Positions 44,918 to 54,193 of a DNA stretch of 64,000 nucleotides are shown piece by piece. A program made the translations under genes and the position numbers. The DNA comes from Bacillota bacterium (lineage in GTDB: Bacteria; Bacillota; UBA4882; UBA8346). A model generated the notes under the pieces. The model saw only the letters and a program-made list of their open reading frames with translations, searched no databases and was not told where the DNA came from. The stretch spans positions 1-64,000 of the forward strand of contig JAEYRX010000080.1 in the NCBI GenBank assembly GCA_023435225.1, read 5' to 3'. Within the stretch, counting starts at the first letter, position 1, and each line of letters opens with the position of its first letter.

Positions 44918-46879
44918 GTGCTTCAAAGATTAACCTTAAGAGCCAGATTGTTAATATCTATTTGTTCTGTTATTTTAGGGGCTTTTATCATTACCAATCT
45001 GATTGTTATGATTAATGTTGCCAATAATACTACCAAAGAAGCGATTGATAAGACCAAACAGATGTCGGGACGTTATACTAATGAAATCCGGGCGACGATT
45101 GATGAAGCTTTAGTGACGGCCCGGACCTTGGCGGAATCCTTTGAAGGGATGAAATACTCTCAAATTGTCAATCGGGATGTAATGAACAGCATTCTAAAAC
45201 GGGTATTGGAGGACAATCAAGGATTTCTTGGGGTCTGGACTTGCTGGGAACCAAATGCTTTGGACGGTCAGGATAAAGAAAACATCAATAAGCCCGGTCA
45301 TGACGGTACCGGAAGGTTTATTCCTTACTGGAATAGGGATAATTCAGGCAAAATTGTTTTGGTTCCATTGGTTGATTATACAACCGAAGGGGCTGGTGAT
45401 TATTATCTGTTGGCTAGAAACAGCGGGGAAGAAACCATCATGAATCCGTTCGGATATGAGATTAACGGTAAGGAAGTTCTGATGACCAGTATTGTGGTTC
45501 CGATAGAGTATGACGGAAAAGTAGTGGGGGTTACCGGAGTCGATCTTACCCTGGACTCGCTCCAAACATTGGTTAATCAGATCAAACCTTATGGTACCGG
45601 TTATGCTTCATTGGTAGCCAATAATCTGACATATATAACCCATCCTGACTCGGCTCTTTTAGGGAAAGCAGTGGAAAACGCAAAGGAGATCGTAGCTGCA
45701 AAAAAAGTACTGGCATCTGATTCGGGAGAGATTGAGGTCCTTGAAAACAGGTTGAAAGACCTAAACGGCAATGTTTACCAGGCTTTCGCGACTATACACT
45801 TCGGAAGGTCGAAGACACCTTGGGTATTTATTACCAACTCTCCGGTTGACCAAGTTTTAGCCAATGTCCGCCGGGCATCATTAATCTCAATTTTCTTCAG
45901 TATTATTTTCCTTATAATATTGACCTTGGTAGTCCTAATGGTTACCAATGGGATTGTTAATCCGTTGAATTATATCATGATGAACTTGAAGAATGGAGCG
46001 GCCCAGGTATCAGCAGCATCGGGGCAACTTTCATCAGCCGCTCAACAGTTATCCGAAGGGAGCGCTGAACAAGCGTGTGCTATTGAAGAGACGTCGTCGA
46101 CCCTGCAAGAATCGGCCTCGATGATGCAACAAAGCACGGTCAATATTGCGCAGGCGTCCCAATTATCACAACAGGCCAAAACTTCATCGGATAAAGGCGG
46201 CCAAGAAATGCAGGAGATGATGGATTCAATAACGGAGATTAAAAAGTCCAGTGACCGGATAGCGAAAATCATCAAAGTAGTCGATGATATTGCTTTTCAA
46301 ACTAATTTACTGGCTTTAAATGCCGCAGTTGAAGCTGCCCGGGCCGGAGAAGCCGGAATGGGATTTGCAGTGGTGGCGGAGGAAGTAAGAAATTTGGCCG
46401 GGCGCAGTGCTCAAGCAGCCAAAGAAACTACTGATATCATTGAGTCCAATATAGCGTTATCCGATAAGGGAGTGATGGTGGCCGGGAGAGTCCGAGAAGC
46501 ATTGGCGGAGATCACTGCTCAGGCCGGTAAAGTTAATGACTTGATGGCTGAAATAACTGCTGCCAGTGTGGAACAAACTCAAGGAATCGAACAAGTGAAC
46601 CGGGCGATATCGCAAATGGAAACCGTTGTCCAACAAAATTCAGCTAATGCGGAGGAAAGCGCCTCGGCCGCTGAAGAATTGAGCACTCAAGCTGCAAGTA
46701 TGAATCAAATAGTAGCCGAACTGACAAAATTGGTCAATGGGAGCAAGAGTGCTATTGATGAGCAGGGGTTTTATGAGGTCGACAGGCTGAGACTTACTCA
46801 GAACAACAACCCGAGAATTGGGAGTATAGTAAACAATAATAGAAGACTTACGGATAAGGCTGGTAATAAAACCAGGTAA
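44918..46879 (+). CDS. Methyl-accepting chemotaxis protein with dCache sensor
   Basis: The product has 653 residues from GTG 44918, preceded by AAAGGAGAGG; an in-frame ATG 51 codons upstream has no such site. A helix at about 12-34, an extracytoplasmic double-Cache domain (about 45-325; FLGVWTCWEPNALDGQD, RFIPYWNRDNSGKIVLVPLVDY, GVTGVDLTLDSLQTLV) and a second helix (about 332-355) precede the signalling coiled coil with tip DDIAFQTNLLALNAAVEAARAGEAGMGFAVVAEEVRNLA. dCache domains bind small ligands such as amino acids. The signalling half closely resembles that of the receptor at 13002, so both probably feed the same CheA array. Confidence 0.93.
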   Translation: MLQRLTLRARLLISICSVILGAFIITNLIVMINVANNTTKEAIDKTKQMSGRYTNEIRATIDEALVTARTLAESFEGMKYSQIVNRDVMNSILKRVLEDNQGFLGVWTCWEPNALDGQDKENINKPGHDGTGRFIPYWNRDNSGKIVLVPLVDYTTEGAGDYYLLARNSGEETIMNPFGYEINGKEVLMTSIVVPIEYDGKVVGVTGVDLTLDSLQTLVNQIKPYGTGYASLVANNLTYITHPDSALLGKAVENAKEIVAAKKVLASDSGEIEVLENRLKDLNGNVYQAFATIHFGRSKTPWVFITNSPVDQVLANVRRASLISIFFSIIFLIILTLVVLMVTNGIVNPLNYIMMNLKNGAAQVSAASGQLSSAAQQLSEGSAEQACAIEETSSTLQESASMMQQSTVNIAQASQLSQQAKTSSDKGGQEMQEMMDSITEIKKSSDRIAKIIKVVDDIAFQTNLLALNAAVEAARAGEAGMGFAVVAEEVRNLAGRSAQAAKETTDIIESNIALSDKGVMVAGRVREALAEITAQAGKVNDLMAEITAASVEQTQGIEQVNRAISQMETVVQQNSANAEESASAAEELSTQAASMNQIVAELTKLVNGSKSAIDEQGFYEVDRLRLTQNNNPRIGSIVNNNRRLTDKAGNKTR

Positions 46880-46984
46880 GCTCACCCGGTACTAAGTTGC
46901 TTTCAAAATAGTATTACTTTGAACCCAAATTGGTATGAAGAGGTTATACTTTGTCCAAAAATCGGCGATAGATTTAGTTCTGTC

Positions 46985-47028
46985 AGGGCCGTCCCGGAAT
47001 CAATCATGGGGCGGCTCTTTGTTTTTTT
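46985..47028 (+). terminator. Terminator after the dCache chemoreceptor
   Basis: AGGGCCGTCCC pairs with GGGGCGGCTCT (two wobble pairs), followed by TTGTTTTTTT. Confidence 0.75.
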
Positions 47029-47091
47029 GAGTCGAGTGGGATTATTTGTTGCTTACTGTATAAATGTTAATCGGCTCTCTGGGAATGATTG

Positions 47092-47340
47092 TTACAGACA
47101 GATTTGATAAATCCAGTAAGAAACTTGCTGTTTTTTTATTAATATTTTATTTTTTTGGTCGATGGTATCGTTTTCAGTATGGGTTAGATCTAAGATAGAC
47201 ATAGATAAATCAAAGGCAGCAACGATACAGAGAATACCTTTATAGGCGAACATGGAGTGGTCGCCGGTTAAGATTGTATTATTTGAGGCGGAATATTTCT
47301 TGATGAGAATTGCTATTTTGGTCATGTTACTAATGAACAC
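47092..47340 (-). CDS. Weak ORF, 82 residues
   Basis: An open frame starts in a short repeat (ATGAACACTAATGG.CGCGAATAA type) and lacks a good ribosome-binding site. The peptide (MTKIAILIKKYSASNNTILTGDHSMFAYKG, FDLSMSILDLTHTE) looks partly protein-like, so it may be a degraded gene. No family recognised. Confidence 0.22.
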   Translation of the reverse strand: MFISNMTKIAILIKKYSASNNTILTGDHSMFAYKGILCIVAAFDLSMSILDLTHTENDTIDQKNKILIKKQQVSYWIYQICL

Positions 47341-47372
47341 TAATGGCCGCGAATAATGGAATGCATTGATAT

Positions 47373-47549
47373 ATAAGTTGAATTGAATTTTCTAAATATA
47401 TTTCGTCCTTAAAACCGGACGCAATTGGGAATTAATGAATTTAATTTAACTTATTACAGCTGTAATAGATGAAGAAAAGACTATATAGATCTTCATTTGC
47501 ATTCGGATTTAAGAATGCAAATCTGGGATAAAATTTTCTTCATCCTATT
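47373..47549. repeat. Palindromic element family B, copy 1
   Basis: Two adjacent stems: AAGTTGAATTGAATTT (47376-47390) with the inverse-like AATTTAATTTAACTT (47438-47452), and AATAGATGAAGAAAA (47464-47478) with TTTTCTTCATCCTATT (47534-47549), the latter enclosing TTTGCATT/AATGCAAA. The same order, with ATTACAGCTGTAATAG or ATTACTGCTGTAATAGG in the middle, occurs at 61858-62038. It lies before the AraC gene at 47628. Confidence 0.75.
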
Positions 47550-47627
47550 TAGTTAAAATAGCATAAATTATCAAGAAAAGGTTGTTAATAACTGCTAGAA
47601 TATGAATATACCGAGGTATTTTAGGAA

Positions 47628-48497
47628 ATGGATTATTACAAAAGAATCCAAAATGCGATTGAGTTCATAGAAAGCAATCTTAAAGAAGATTTAGAAATTG
47701 CCGAAATCGCTTCGAAAGCCTATTTTTCGGCGTTTCATTTTCAAAGGTTATTTCAGGCGATTTCGGGGTTTTCGGTACAGGAGTATATAAGAAAGAGGCG
47801 TCTCTCCGAAGCTGCCGTTTTATTGAGGGAAACCCGCAAGACTATCTTAGAAATCGCGGTTACTTATCAATATAATTCTAATGAAGCATTTACTCGCGCC
47901 TTTGAGGCTTATTTCGGCATAACACCGGTGAAATACCGGAGGGTACAAACCACAATTTCATTGCAACCCAAGGTTAATTTTCTGATTTACCAAAGAGAAA
48001 GCATGGGGGAGATTAGTATAAACAAGCCTTGCATTGTCCATTTAAATAAATTAAATATAGTAGGATATGAATACAAGTCAAACCTCAACAATGAGCGGCA
48101 TTTTCAAGAAATCCCCGGCTTTTATGCTGATTATATCGGAAATGAGTATTCTTCACAAATTCCCGAGCGAACTATACGGGGAGATTTATTTGGAGTTTTA
48201 GGCAACTGTCGTGATAACGGTGATTTTTCTTTTATTATTGGTGAAGAGGCAATGCATTGTTTCAAGGAAAAGCCAGGCGGCTTGATTGGTTTTGAAATAC
48301 CCGAGGGTAAATATGCGGAATTTAAAGTAAACGGCTCTATCGAATTGATTCAGAATACCAGAAGATATATTTACAGTACTTGGTTACCGAATTCCAATTA
48401 CGACAGAAAAGAAGAACCGGACTTTGAAACTGCTAATATAGATAGTTTACCGTTTACTAATAATATTGAGTTGAAAATTTATATACCGCTCAAATAA
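47628..48497 (+). CDS. AraC-family regulator with GyrI-like effector domain
   Basis: The product has 289 residues from ATG 47628. The AraC HTH region (about 1-105) reads IQNAIEFIESNLKEDLEIAEIASKAYFSAFHFQRLFQAISG, VQEYIRKRRLSEAAVLL, YQYNSNEAFTRAFEAYFGITPVKYR. The C-terminal GyrI-like/effector-binding domain (about 130-289) includes GGLIGFEIPEGKYAEFKVNG and YIYSTWLPNSNYDRKEEPDFE. It has the same plan as the 39985 product but is only distantly similar. An MFS exporter gene follows 57 bp downstream on the same strand, so a ligand-induced efflux system is likely (inference). Confidence 0.9.
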   Translation: MDYYKRIQNAIEFIESNLKEDLEIAEIASKAYFSAFHFQRLFQAISGFSVQEYIRKRRLSEAAVLLRETRKTILEIAVTYQYNSNEAFTRAFEAYFGITPVKYRRVQTTISLQPKVNFLIYQRESMGEISINKPCIVHLNKLNIVGYEYKSNLNNERHFQEIPGFYADYIGNEYSSQIPERTIRGDLFGVLGNCRDNGDFSFIIGEEAMHCFKEKPGGLIGFEIPEGKYAEFKVNGSIELIQNTRRYIYSTWLPNSNYDRKEEPDFETANIDSLPFTNNIELKIYIPLK

Positions 48498-48554
48498 TCC
48501 AGTCCTTTTACTTATGGTGTATAAAAGATATCGGCGAGAAAGAAGGAGTTTATG

Positions 48555-49862
48555 ATGAATCCGGAAGCAACTGAAGCCATTACCTTAAAACCGCCAAGTG
48601 TATTTGGGAACCGTAGTTTTATACTGCTTTTTTCCGGGAAGATTATTTCCATGTTAGGGGACCAGATCTATGCTTTTGCCTTAAGCTGGTTTATCCTGGA
48701 CTTTACTAAATCGAGCTTAACAATGTCGTTGTTTTTAGTTATTAACACTTTGGTTGGCGCAATTATCTCACCGTTTGGAGGCGGTATTGCCGATCGGGTG
48801 AACCGGAAAAATATCTTGATATGGATGGACGTTATCCGGGGAATAGTGGTGGTCTTGGCGGCGGCCTTGTTGTATTATCAGTTAATCCAAATCTGGATGT
48901 TATATATTTGTGCTATTATCCTGGCAATCTGTGGTTCCTTGTTTGCGCCGGCCGCCAGCGCAATCATTCCGAATGTGGTAGAAGAGAACCAGTTATCCCA
49001 AGCTACTTCCATGGACCAATTCGTGGGGAGTTTTTGTATGATTGCCGGAATGTTAATCAGCGGCCTTCTTTACAATTTAATTGGGATTACCGCCATTTTT
49101 CTGCTAAATGCCGTTTCGTATTTTAGCTCCGGCATTTTGGAAGCTAACTTAAAAATACCCTTGAAAGTGCAAAGGATAAAAAATAACTTTTCAGTTTCCC
49201 GGGAGTTTGGCAAAGTCCTGGCCGAGCTGGGAGAAGGTTATCAGTATGTGAAACAAAATAAGCTGACTCTCAAGTTAACATTGATGTATGCTTTGTTTAA
49301 CCTGGTGGTTTTCCCTTATGCCCTGATTTACCTTCCTTATGCATTTAATGTGGTCTTAAAGGCAACCCCTTTTCAACTAGCCTTAGCTATCGGTTCGGCG
49401 TTTATTGGTAATATGATCGGCGCTTGTTTGGTTCAGGTGTTTTCCGGCCGGTATAAACTGAAGACCTCCATTGCTTGGGGTTTATTCATTTGGAGTTTTT
49501 GTATTTTAGTAATCACTGGGCTGCTGTTTTTACATTTGGTAAAGGGCCGGTTTACTATTTGGGAGTTTACCCTCATTGGGTCCGGTTTGGCGGTAATCGG
49601 GGGAACCGCCTTTATGTTTTGTTGTATCCCCATTAATGTTATTTTTCAAAAATTCACTTTAGATGAATACCGGGGGAGATTTTGGGGGTTTCAGTCTTCG
49701 ATAACGGCGCTGACAACAGCCGCCGGGTTTTTAATCGGGGGTTTATTAGCGCAAAAGGTATGGATGGTGTTTTTGTTTTTAAGCACTTCGGTTGCTTTGG
49801 GTTTGGTGGATTTGTGGATTGCTAATGTGAAAGAGGTTAGGGAGTTGAAGGATAGGATGTAA
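48555..49862 (+). CDS. MFS transporter (EntS/MFS_3-like exporter)
   Basis: The product has 435 residues from the second of two adjacent ATG codons (48552 and 48555; AAGGAG is better spaced to 48555). It has twelve hydrophobic segments. The N-terminus NRSFILLFSGKIISMLGDQIYAFALSWFIL and the loop GGGIADRVNRKNILIWMDVIRG (motif A) match the MFS_3 branch of macrolide/siderophore exporters. The C-terminal FTLDEYRGRFWGFQSSITALTTAAGFLIGG is the segment also found as a pseudogene at 35443. Likely controlled by the upstream AraC protein. Confidence 0.92.
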   Translation: MNPEATEAITLKPPSVFGNRSFILLFSGKIISMLGDQIYAFALSWFILDFTKSSLTMSLFLVINTLVGAIISPFGGGIADRVNRKNILIWMDVIRGIVVVLAAALLYYQLIQIWMLYICAIILAICGSLFAPAASAIIPNVVEENQLSQATSMDQFVGSFCMIAGMLISGLLYNLIGITAIFLLNAVSYFSSGILEANLKIPLKVQRIKNNFSVSREFGKVLAELGEGYQYVKQNKLTLKLTLMYALFNLVVFPYALIYLPYAFNVVLKATPFQLALAIGSAFIGNMIGACLVQVFSGRYKLKTSIAWGLFIWSFCILVITGLLFLHLVKGRFTIWEFTLIGSGLAVIGGTAFMFCCIPINVIFQKFTLDEYRGRFWGFQSSITALTTAAGFLIGGLLAQKVWMVFLFLSTSVALGLVDLWIANVKEVRELKDRM

Positions 49863-49968
49863 GGGAAGAAAGTTTGAAAGATGGTTGTCAATCATAAACC
49901 AACCGGCACTGGAAGATTATTATGATTTTGGCTGTTTGGCATATAGATTAATTTATTCAACTTATATA

Positions 49969-49977
49969 TGATATAAT
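49969..49977 (+). promoter_or_regulatory. Extended -10 promoter of the toxin-antitoxin pair
   Basis: TGATATAAT gives a perfect TGnTATAAT extended -10 sixty bases before the antitoxin start; the -35 region is weak. A second TATAAT follows at about 49984. Confidence 0.5.
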
Positions 49978-50036
49978 AGATGTATATAATACTGTAAGTA
50001 TGAGGTATAAATCAGCATATTGCCGAGGTGATTAGC

Positions 50037-50258
50037 ATGCAAGCTCTTCGTGGATATTATGACGGGAAAGAAATTGTTCCCTTAGAAAAGATAAGTATAA
50101 AGCCTAATCAGAAAGTGATTATTACCATTCTTGATGAGTATGTGAGCAGTGAGGCTAAACCTTATAAAAAGTATATCGGTAAACTAAACGCTGCTAGTTT
50201 TCAGGAAATATCCGAGGCTCTTAAAGAGACGGAAAAGGTTGATCTAAATGAATGGTAA
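50037..50258 (+). CDS. Antitoxin of a VapBC-type pair (AF2212-like)
   Basis: The product has 73 residues from ATG 50037, with GAGGTG six bases before; GTG 50028 is part of that site. The N-terminus MQALRGYYDGKEIVPLEKISIKPNQKVIITIL is the small beta-rich DNA-binding module of the AF2212/DUF104-like antitoxins. The C-terminal helix (SFQEISEALKETEKVDLNEW) should wrap the toxin. The end overlaps the toxin start by 11 nt, typical of these operons. It is expected to repress its own promoter. Confidence 0.82.
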   Translation: MQALRGYYDGKEIVPLEKISIKPNQKVIITILDEYVSSEAKPYKKYIGKLNAASFQEISEALKETEKVDLNEW

Positions 50259-50622
50259 TTTAGTCGATACAAATTTAATAATAAAAATGCTAAACGGCGA
50301 CACTGAAGCGATCCGAATTTTTGATTCTCTGGATGGTATTCATATTTCTGTGATTACAGCCGGTGAACTTTTTTATGGAGCTAATAAATCTTCACAGACT
50401 GAGGAGAATCTTAAACTTTTTAAAGATTTTCTTAGTGAATATCCGGTGATTGGTATTGATGAAAAAACCAGTCAAATTTATGGTAAAATTAAAGCCGGAT
50501 TAGTTAAAGAGGGGCGGAATATTCCGGAAAATGATTTATGGATTGCAGCAACTGCGTTTCAGCATGATTTAAATATTGTTTCATTTGATGCTCATTTTAA
50601 GAATATTAAAACCTTAGACTAG
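50248..50622 (+). CDS. vapC: PIN-domain ribonuclease toxin, VapC-like
   Basis: The product has 124 residues. PIN-domain acidic residues are in place: D7 in GNLVDTNLIIK, the Glu in ISVITAGELFYGA, and Asp in IPENDLWIAATAFQHDLNIVSFDAHFKNI. VapC toxins cut tRNA or rRNA when freed from the antitoxin. The gene is coupled to the antitoxin by an 11-nt overlap. The pair marks the left side of the defence-like stretch at 50-57 kb. Confidence 0.92.
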   Translation: MNGNLVDTNLIIKMLNGDTEAIRIFDSLDGIHISVITAGELFYGANKSSQTEENLKLFKDFLSEYPVIGIDEKTSQIYGKIKAGLVKEGRNIPENDLWIAATAFQHDLNIVSFDAHFKNIKTLD

Positions 50623-50647
50623 AGGTAAATGTTTGTGGAATAAATTA

Positions 50648-50674
50648 AAGGAAGTCGGTTGCGTCCGGCTTTCT
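50648..50674 (+). terminator. Terminator after vapC
   Basis: AAGGAAGTCGG pairs with CCGGCTTTC (wobble pairs) around a 6-base loop, followed by seven T residues. Confidence 0.75.
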
Positions 50675-50706
50675 TTTTTTATACATTTATTGGCCGACTT
50701 ATTGGG

Positions 50707-53118
50707 CTAATTTTCGATACCGTACCCAATTGCCTGATATCCTTTTATCCTTCGCCGCCACATTTTTAGAAGCATCGGCACTTCCGAGTCAACGTAATCG
50801 TAGATAATTACTTCCGTTTTATTATCGTGTTCCCGGTGCAATCTTCCGGCATATTGCGCCAGGGTGCCTTGCCAGGAGATCGGCATGGTTAGAAAGAGGG
50901 TGTCAAGCCTAGCATCGTCAAATCCTTCACCGAGATACTTACCGGTGGTAAGGATAATCCTTTCTTCGTCATCGGCTATTTCGGACAACTTTTGCATAAC
51001 AGCTTGGCGCTGGTTCGTACTCATGCCGCCTTGTAGGACTATTACATTTTTGGCGAAACGGCTCAAGCGTTCTTGGAAATAAGTCAAGTGTTCCTTGCGT
51101 TCGGTTATTAATACCGGGGAACGTTTTGCTTCCAATGCTTTCAATACATCATCGAAAATGATATCGTTTCTTTTTTCATTGGTGATTAAGACTGAATAGA
51201 TATCTTGTATTGAAGGTTTCGGTTCCAGAGCCAAAGCATCAGGTAAATGAAATCCGGTTTCCCGTTTTATGACGTGATGGGAAAATGACCTTTGTGATGC
51301 TTGGTTGCGGTCGGTAACGCGATAACGCACCGGTCCGCATTGCATGAAAATAATCGGATGACGGCCGTCTTTCCGGAGTACGGTTGCCGATAAACCGGTG
51401 ACATAATGGGCTTTGCATTGCCTGGCAACCTGCTCGAAACTGTTGGCTGATATATGGTGACATTCATCAACAATCAAATATCCATAATCCTGGACCAGTT
51501 CATCTACTGTATTGTTCTTTACTAAGCTCTGCATTAAGGCAACATCAATAATTCCGGTCGGTTTATGTTTTCCTGCTCCAATACAGCCGATATCATTTGG
51601 GTTAATATTTAAAAAGGTACTTAAGCGGGATACCCATTGCTCTAATAATTGCTGCCTATGGACGACAATCAGGGTATTTATGGCGCGTTTTGAAATCAAG
51701 TAACTTGCTATTACCGTTTTTCCGAACGCCGTGGCCGCCGAGAGCACCCCGATATCATGCTCAAGTAAAGAATCAGCCGCCGCTTGTTGTTCCGGTCTGA
51801 GTTCTCCTCGAAAAATATAGTCAATCGGTTTGCCCGGATTACGTTCATCGGTTATGTCCACTTTGATTCCCAAGGAAGTTAAGAGTTCGGTCACTTCATT
51901 TTGACACCCACGAGGCAGGCCGATATATTTGGAAAAATTCTGAGCACAACTTATTATCCGGGGCTGGTCGAAGGTGGGTAAGCGCATTGCTTGTTTTTTA
52001 TAAAACTCCGGGTTTTGGAAGGCGGCAATCCGGATAAGCCTATTCCGGAGAGAAGGAGAGAGATTTTCTTTGGGGATATAGACTTGATTACTGACAACTA
52101 TGGAGAGATATTCCGGGAAGGGGCCAGTAACGGCAGCAGAGTTCTTTTTAGTTGGTAAACTATTCCAAGGCTGGTCTTGGTCATCCTCTTCGGGAAGTAG
52201 GGTAACACCGATTAATTTTCCTTCCATAATCGCTTTATCTACAATTTCATTTAATTTTTCCGGAGTGATCCGCTCCAGGGAGGCTAAATAAGCCCATTGG
52301 TCTTCATAAGGACGGAAGTTTTCATCTAAAAACAGACTGTTTCCTTGTTCACGTGGTTTCTTTTGCAGCGGTAAAGCGATAAGGTTGCCCAATCCGCCTT
52401 GGGGCATGGTATCTTGGCTGGGGAAAAAACGGTCATAGGAGTCGATACCGACTTCGGGGCGGGTTTCCAGAGTTTCCGTTATTAAGTATGAGCCTAACTT
52501 TCTGGCGGTTGCAGCCGGGACCGGTTCGGTGAAAAAGAGCCAGACATGTCCGCCGTTTCCGGACCGGGAACGTTCCAAAGCCGCCGGGATTTTCACTTTT
52601 TTACAGGTATCAAGGAAAGCGGCAACATCTTCTTGCCAAGTTTCCTTATCGAAATCAACTGCTAAAAACCAACAGGTTTCATCATTGAGAAGCGGATAGA
52701 CGCCAATAGTCGCCGTAGTTGCAAGGTGTTTATGAATAATTTCATCTGTAACGGGTAAATATTCCCGGTTGGAACATTCATTGCATTTAATTTTGGGTTT
52801 ATTGCATATGCCCCGGAGCCATTCATTTTTACAGGCCGGTACATATCCGGAAGTGCCTTTGTTCCGGTTTTCCCAATGTTTGGGATAAACATCTTCCCGG
52901 CCGCGAAATAAGGAACGGAAGAGGGTTATTTTTACTTCGGGAGGGGAGGAGTTATTGACGGACGGCAAGGGAAGCTCACTTTGGATTGAAGTTATTTGTT
53001 TGAGTTCGTTATGAAGGGAGTTAATCTGGGAAAGTAATAGATCCCGTTCACGATCAAGTTCGCGTAGGCGCGCTTCTTTTGCTGAAAGTTCGGATTGGAT
53101 AGTGTTGATTTTGTTCAA
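50707..53118 (-). CDS. TOTE-type archaeo-eukaryotic primase fused to SF2 helicase
   Basis: The product has 803 residues from TTG 53118. Coiled coil (1-45); primase-like domain (about 65-300) with FRSLFRGREDVYPKHWENR, a four-Cys zinc site (CKNEWLRGICNKPKIKCNECSNR), FLAVDFDKETW (catalytic D-x-D) and SRSGNGGHVWLFF (His); helicase (about 440-800) with Walker A AFGKT (K467), DECHH (D551-E552) and QYAGRLHREH motif VI. This is the AEP-helicase protein described computationally in TOTE conflict systems, often with a nuclease domain; none is visible here. An unrelated house-keeping role is also possible. Neighbours are an AbiJ-like gene and toxin-antitoxin genes. Confidence 0.88.
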   Translation of the reverse strand: MNKINTIQSELSAKEARLRELDRERDLLLSQINSLHNELKQITSIQSELPLPSVNNSSPPEVKITLFRSLFRGREDVYPKHWENRNKGTSGYVPACKNEWLRGICNKPKIKCNECSNREYLPVTDEIIHKHLATTATIGVYPLLNDETCWFLAVDFDKETWQEDVAAFLDTCKKVKIPAALERSRSGNGGHVWLFFTEPVPAATARKLGSYLITETLETRPEVGIDSYDRFFPSQDTMPQGGLGNLIALPLQKKPREQGNSLFLDENFRPYEDQWAYLASLERITPEKLNEIVDKAIMEGKLIGVTLLPEEDDQDQPWNSLPTKKNSAAVTGPFPEYLSIVVSNQVYIPKENLSPSLRNRLIRIAAFQNPEFYKKQAMRLPTFDQPRIISCAQNFSKYIGLPRGCQNEVTELLTSLGIKVDITDERNPGKPIDYIFRGELRPEQQAAADSLLEHDIGVLSAATAFGKTVIASYLISKRAINTLIVVHRQQLLEQWVSRLSTFLNINPNDIGCIGAGKHKPTGIIDVALMQSLVKNNTVDELVQDYGYLIVDECHHISANSFEQVARQCKAHYVTGLSATVLRKDGRHPIIFMQCGPVRYRVTDRNQASQRSFSHHVIKRETGFHLPDALALEPKPSIQDIYSVLITNEKRNDIIFDDVLKALEAKRSPVLITERKEHLTYFQERLSRFAKNVIVLQGGMSTNQRQAVMQKLSEIADDEERIILTTGKYLGEGFDDARLDTLFLTMPISWQGTLAQYAGRLHREHDNKTEVIIYDYVDSEVPMLLKMWRRRIKGYQAIGYGIEN

Positions 53119-53254
53119 TTTAGCTACCGTCCGGTTAACTTTTATAATTTAGATCTAGTTTTCGCGATAAAATTGGAGATTCCTTGGGAGAAAGGATTAT
53201 ATTTTGATATGTTCAGGTAAATTATGAAATGTTTATTAATAAATTAAACTAGGG

Positions 53255-53483
53255 CCGATGGGAGGCGATTCCTCCTCCCACACCCACCAGGAGTAACTTT
53301 TTGTACGCGCAAAAAGTTACCAAAAACGCGTTGGAACCGCGTGGTTCTAAACCTCCTGCAATTCATCCAGGGTTTTTAGTACGCCTTCGCCATCCTGGCC
53401 TTTCGATTGTCAATTAAGCTAAGGCTTCCGATGGCGACCGTTGTTTTTCATCCAAGAAAAGAAACGGCGCAGACCTCCATCCT
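53255..53483. repeat. Interspersed repeat element truncating the AbiJ-like gene
   Basis: GC-rich by local standard: GGGAGGCGATTCCTCCTCCC, CACCCACCAGG, the hairpin GTAACTTTTTG (53293-53303) / CAAAAAGTTAC (53310-53320), then AACGCGTTGGAACCGCGTGG and a trailing part up to about 53483. Its right part supplies the last 20 or so codons of the AbiJ-like ORF. Base composition and lack of coding structure set it apart from both neighbours. I recall similar strings as interspersed repeats in other genomes, but cannot verify that. Confidence 0.6.
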
Positions 53484-54193
53484 AAGAATCCATTTTTTAG
53501 AGCCGAATGAATAGTCATTTTTTCTTCTACCTTTTTCAATACAGGACCTAGTTCTGCGTTTTGATCTTGTGCTATTATTTTACAGATAGATTCAACCGCA
53601 CTTATACTTTCTTTTATTGAATTTCTATAATCTGGGTTCTTTCTGTCAGACAAAAGTGATAATGAATGAGTTAAATGTATATATACACCTTGAAATTTTC
53701 GGGTTTCTGAGAGAATCGTTTCAAGTTGGTTTATTTCGAATTTGTCAGTAATAGGAGTAAAATTGCCATCGACAACTCGGTAACCAGATAATTCCCTCTC
53801 TAAAATATTATTGAAACGAATATTTAAAGTTTGGTTATTAAAAAATAAGGTGGTAAACTCTAGGAAATCATATAGTTCAAACCATTTGCATTCAAAGAAG
53901 TAATTCTTAATAATTGTAAATAAACCCGAAAAATCAGTTGGCATAGTATCAAATGGTTGTTTTAAAAAACTATGCCATAAATTTTTAAAATATTCTAAAC
54001 ACCAATCTTTTATCGTAGTACTAGAATGATAACCGGTAATTGAACTGTAATGTTGAAATCCTTGTTTGAATATGAATTCCCCATAAATATCCCATAATCC
54101 ATTTTTTAAATCATCATCAATAGATTCAAGTTGTAGTTCTGTTTTAACTGGAGTTATTTTAATTCTTTGAGAAAATCGCAAATTATTCACCAA
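53414..54193 (-). CDS. AbiJ-like protein, C-terminus replaced
   Basis: The product has 259 residues. The N-terminal part FSQRIKITPVKTELQLESIDDDLKNGLWDIY with a following WHSFLKQPFDTMP segment and FFECKWFELYDFLEFTTLFF matches the AbiJ N-terminal domain 4 pattern. The C-terminal part LSDRKNPDYRNSIKESISAVESICKIIAQDQNA..LGPVLKKVEEKMTIHSALKNGF matches the AbiJ/HEPN-like C-terminus. Expected homology stops after ALKNGF; the final residues (GWRSAPFLFLDEKQRSPSEA) come from a repeat element. The protein therefore lacks its last 40-50 residues and is probably inactive. Related proteins act in abortive infection. Confidence 0.7.
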   Translation of the reverse strand: MVNNLRFSQRIKITPVKTELQLESIDDDLKNGLWDIYGEFIFKQGFQHYSSITGYHSSTTIKDWCLEYFKNLWHSFLKQPFDTMPTDFSGLFTIIKNYFFECKWFELYDFLEFTTLFFNNQTLNIRFNNILERELSGYRVVDGNFTPITDKFEINQLETILSETRKFQGVYIHLTHSLSLLSDRKNPDYRNSIKESISAVESICKIIAQDQNAELGPVLKKVEEKMTIHSALKNGFLGWRSAPFLFLDEKQRSPSEALA

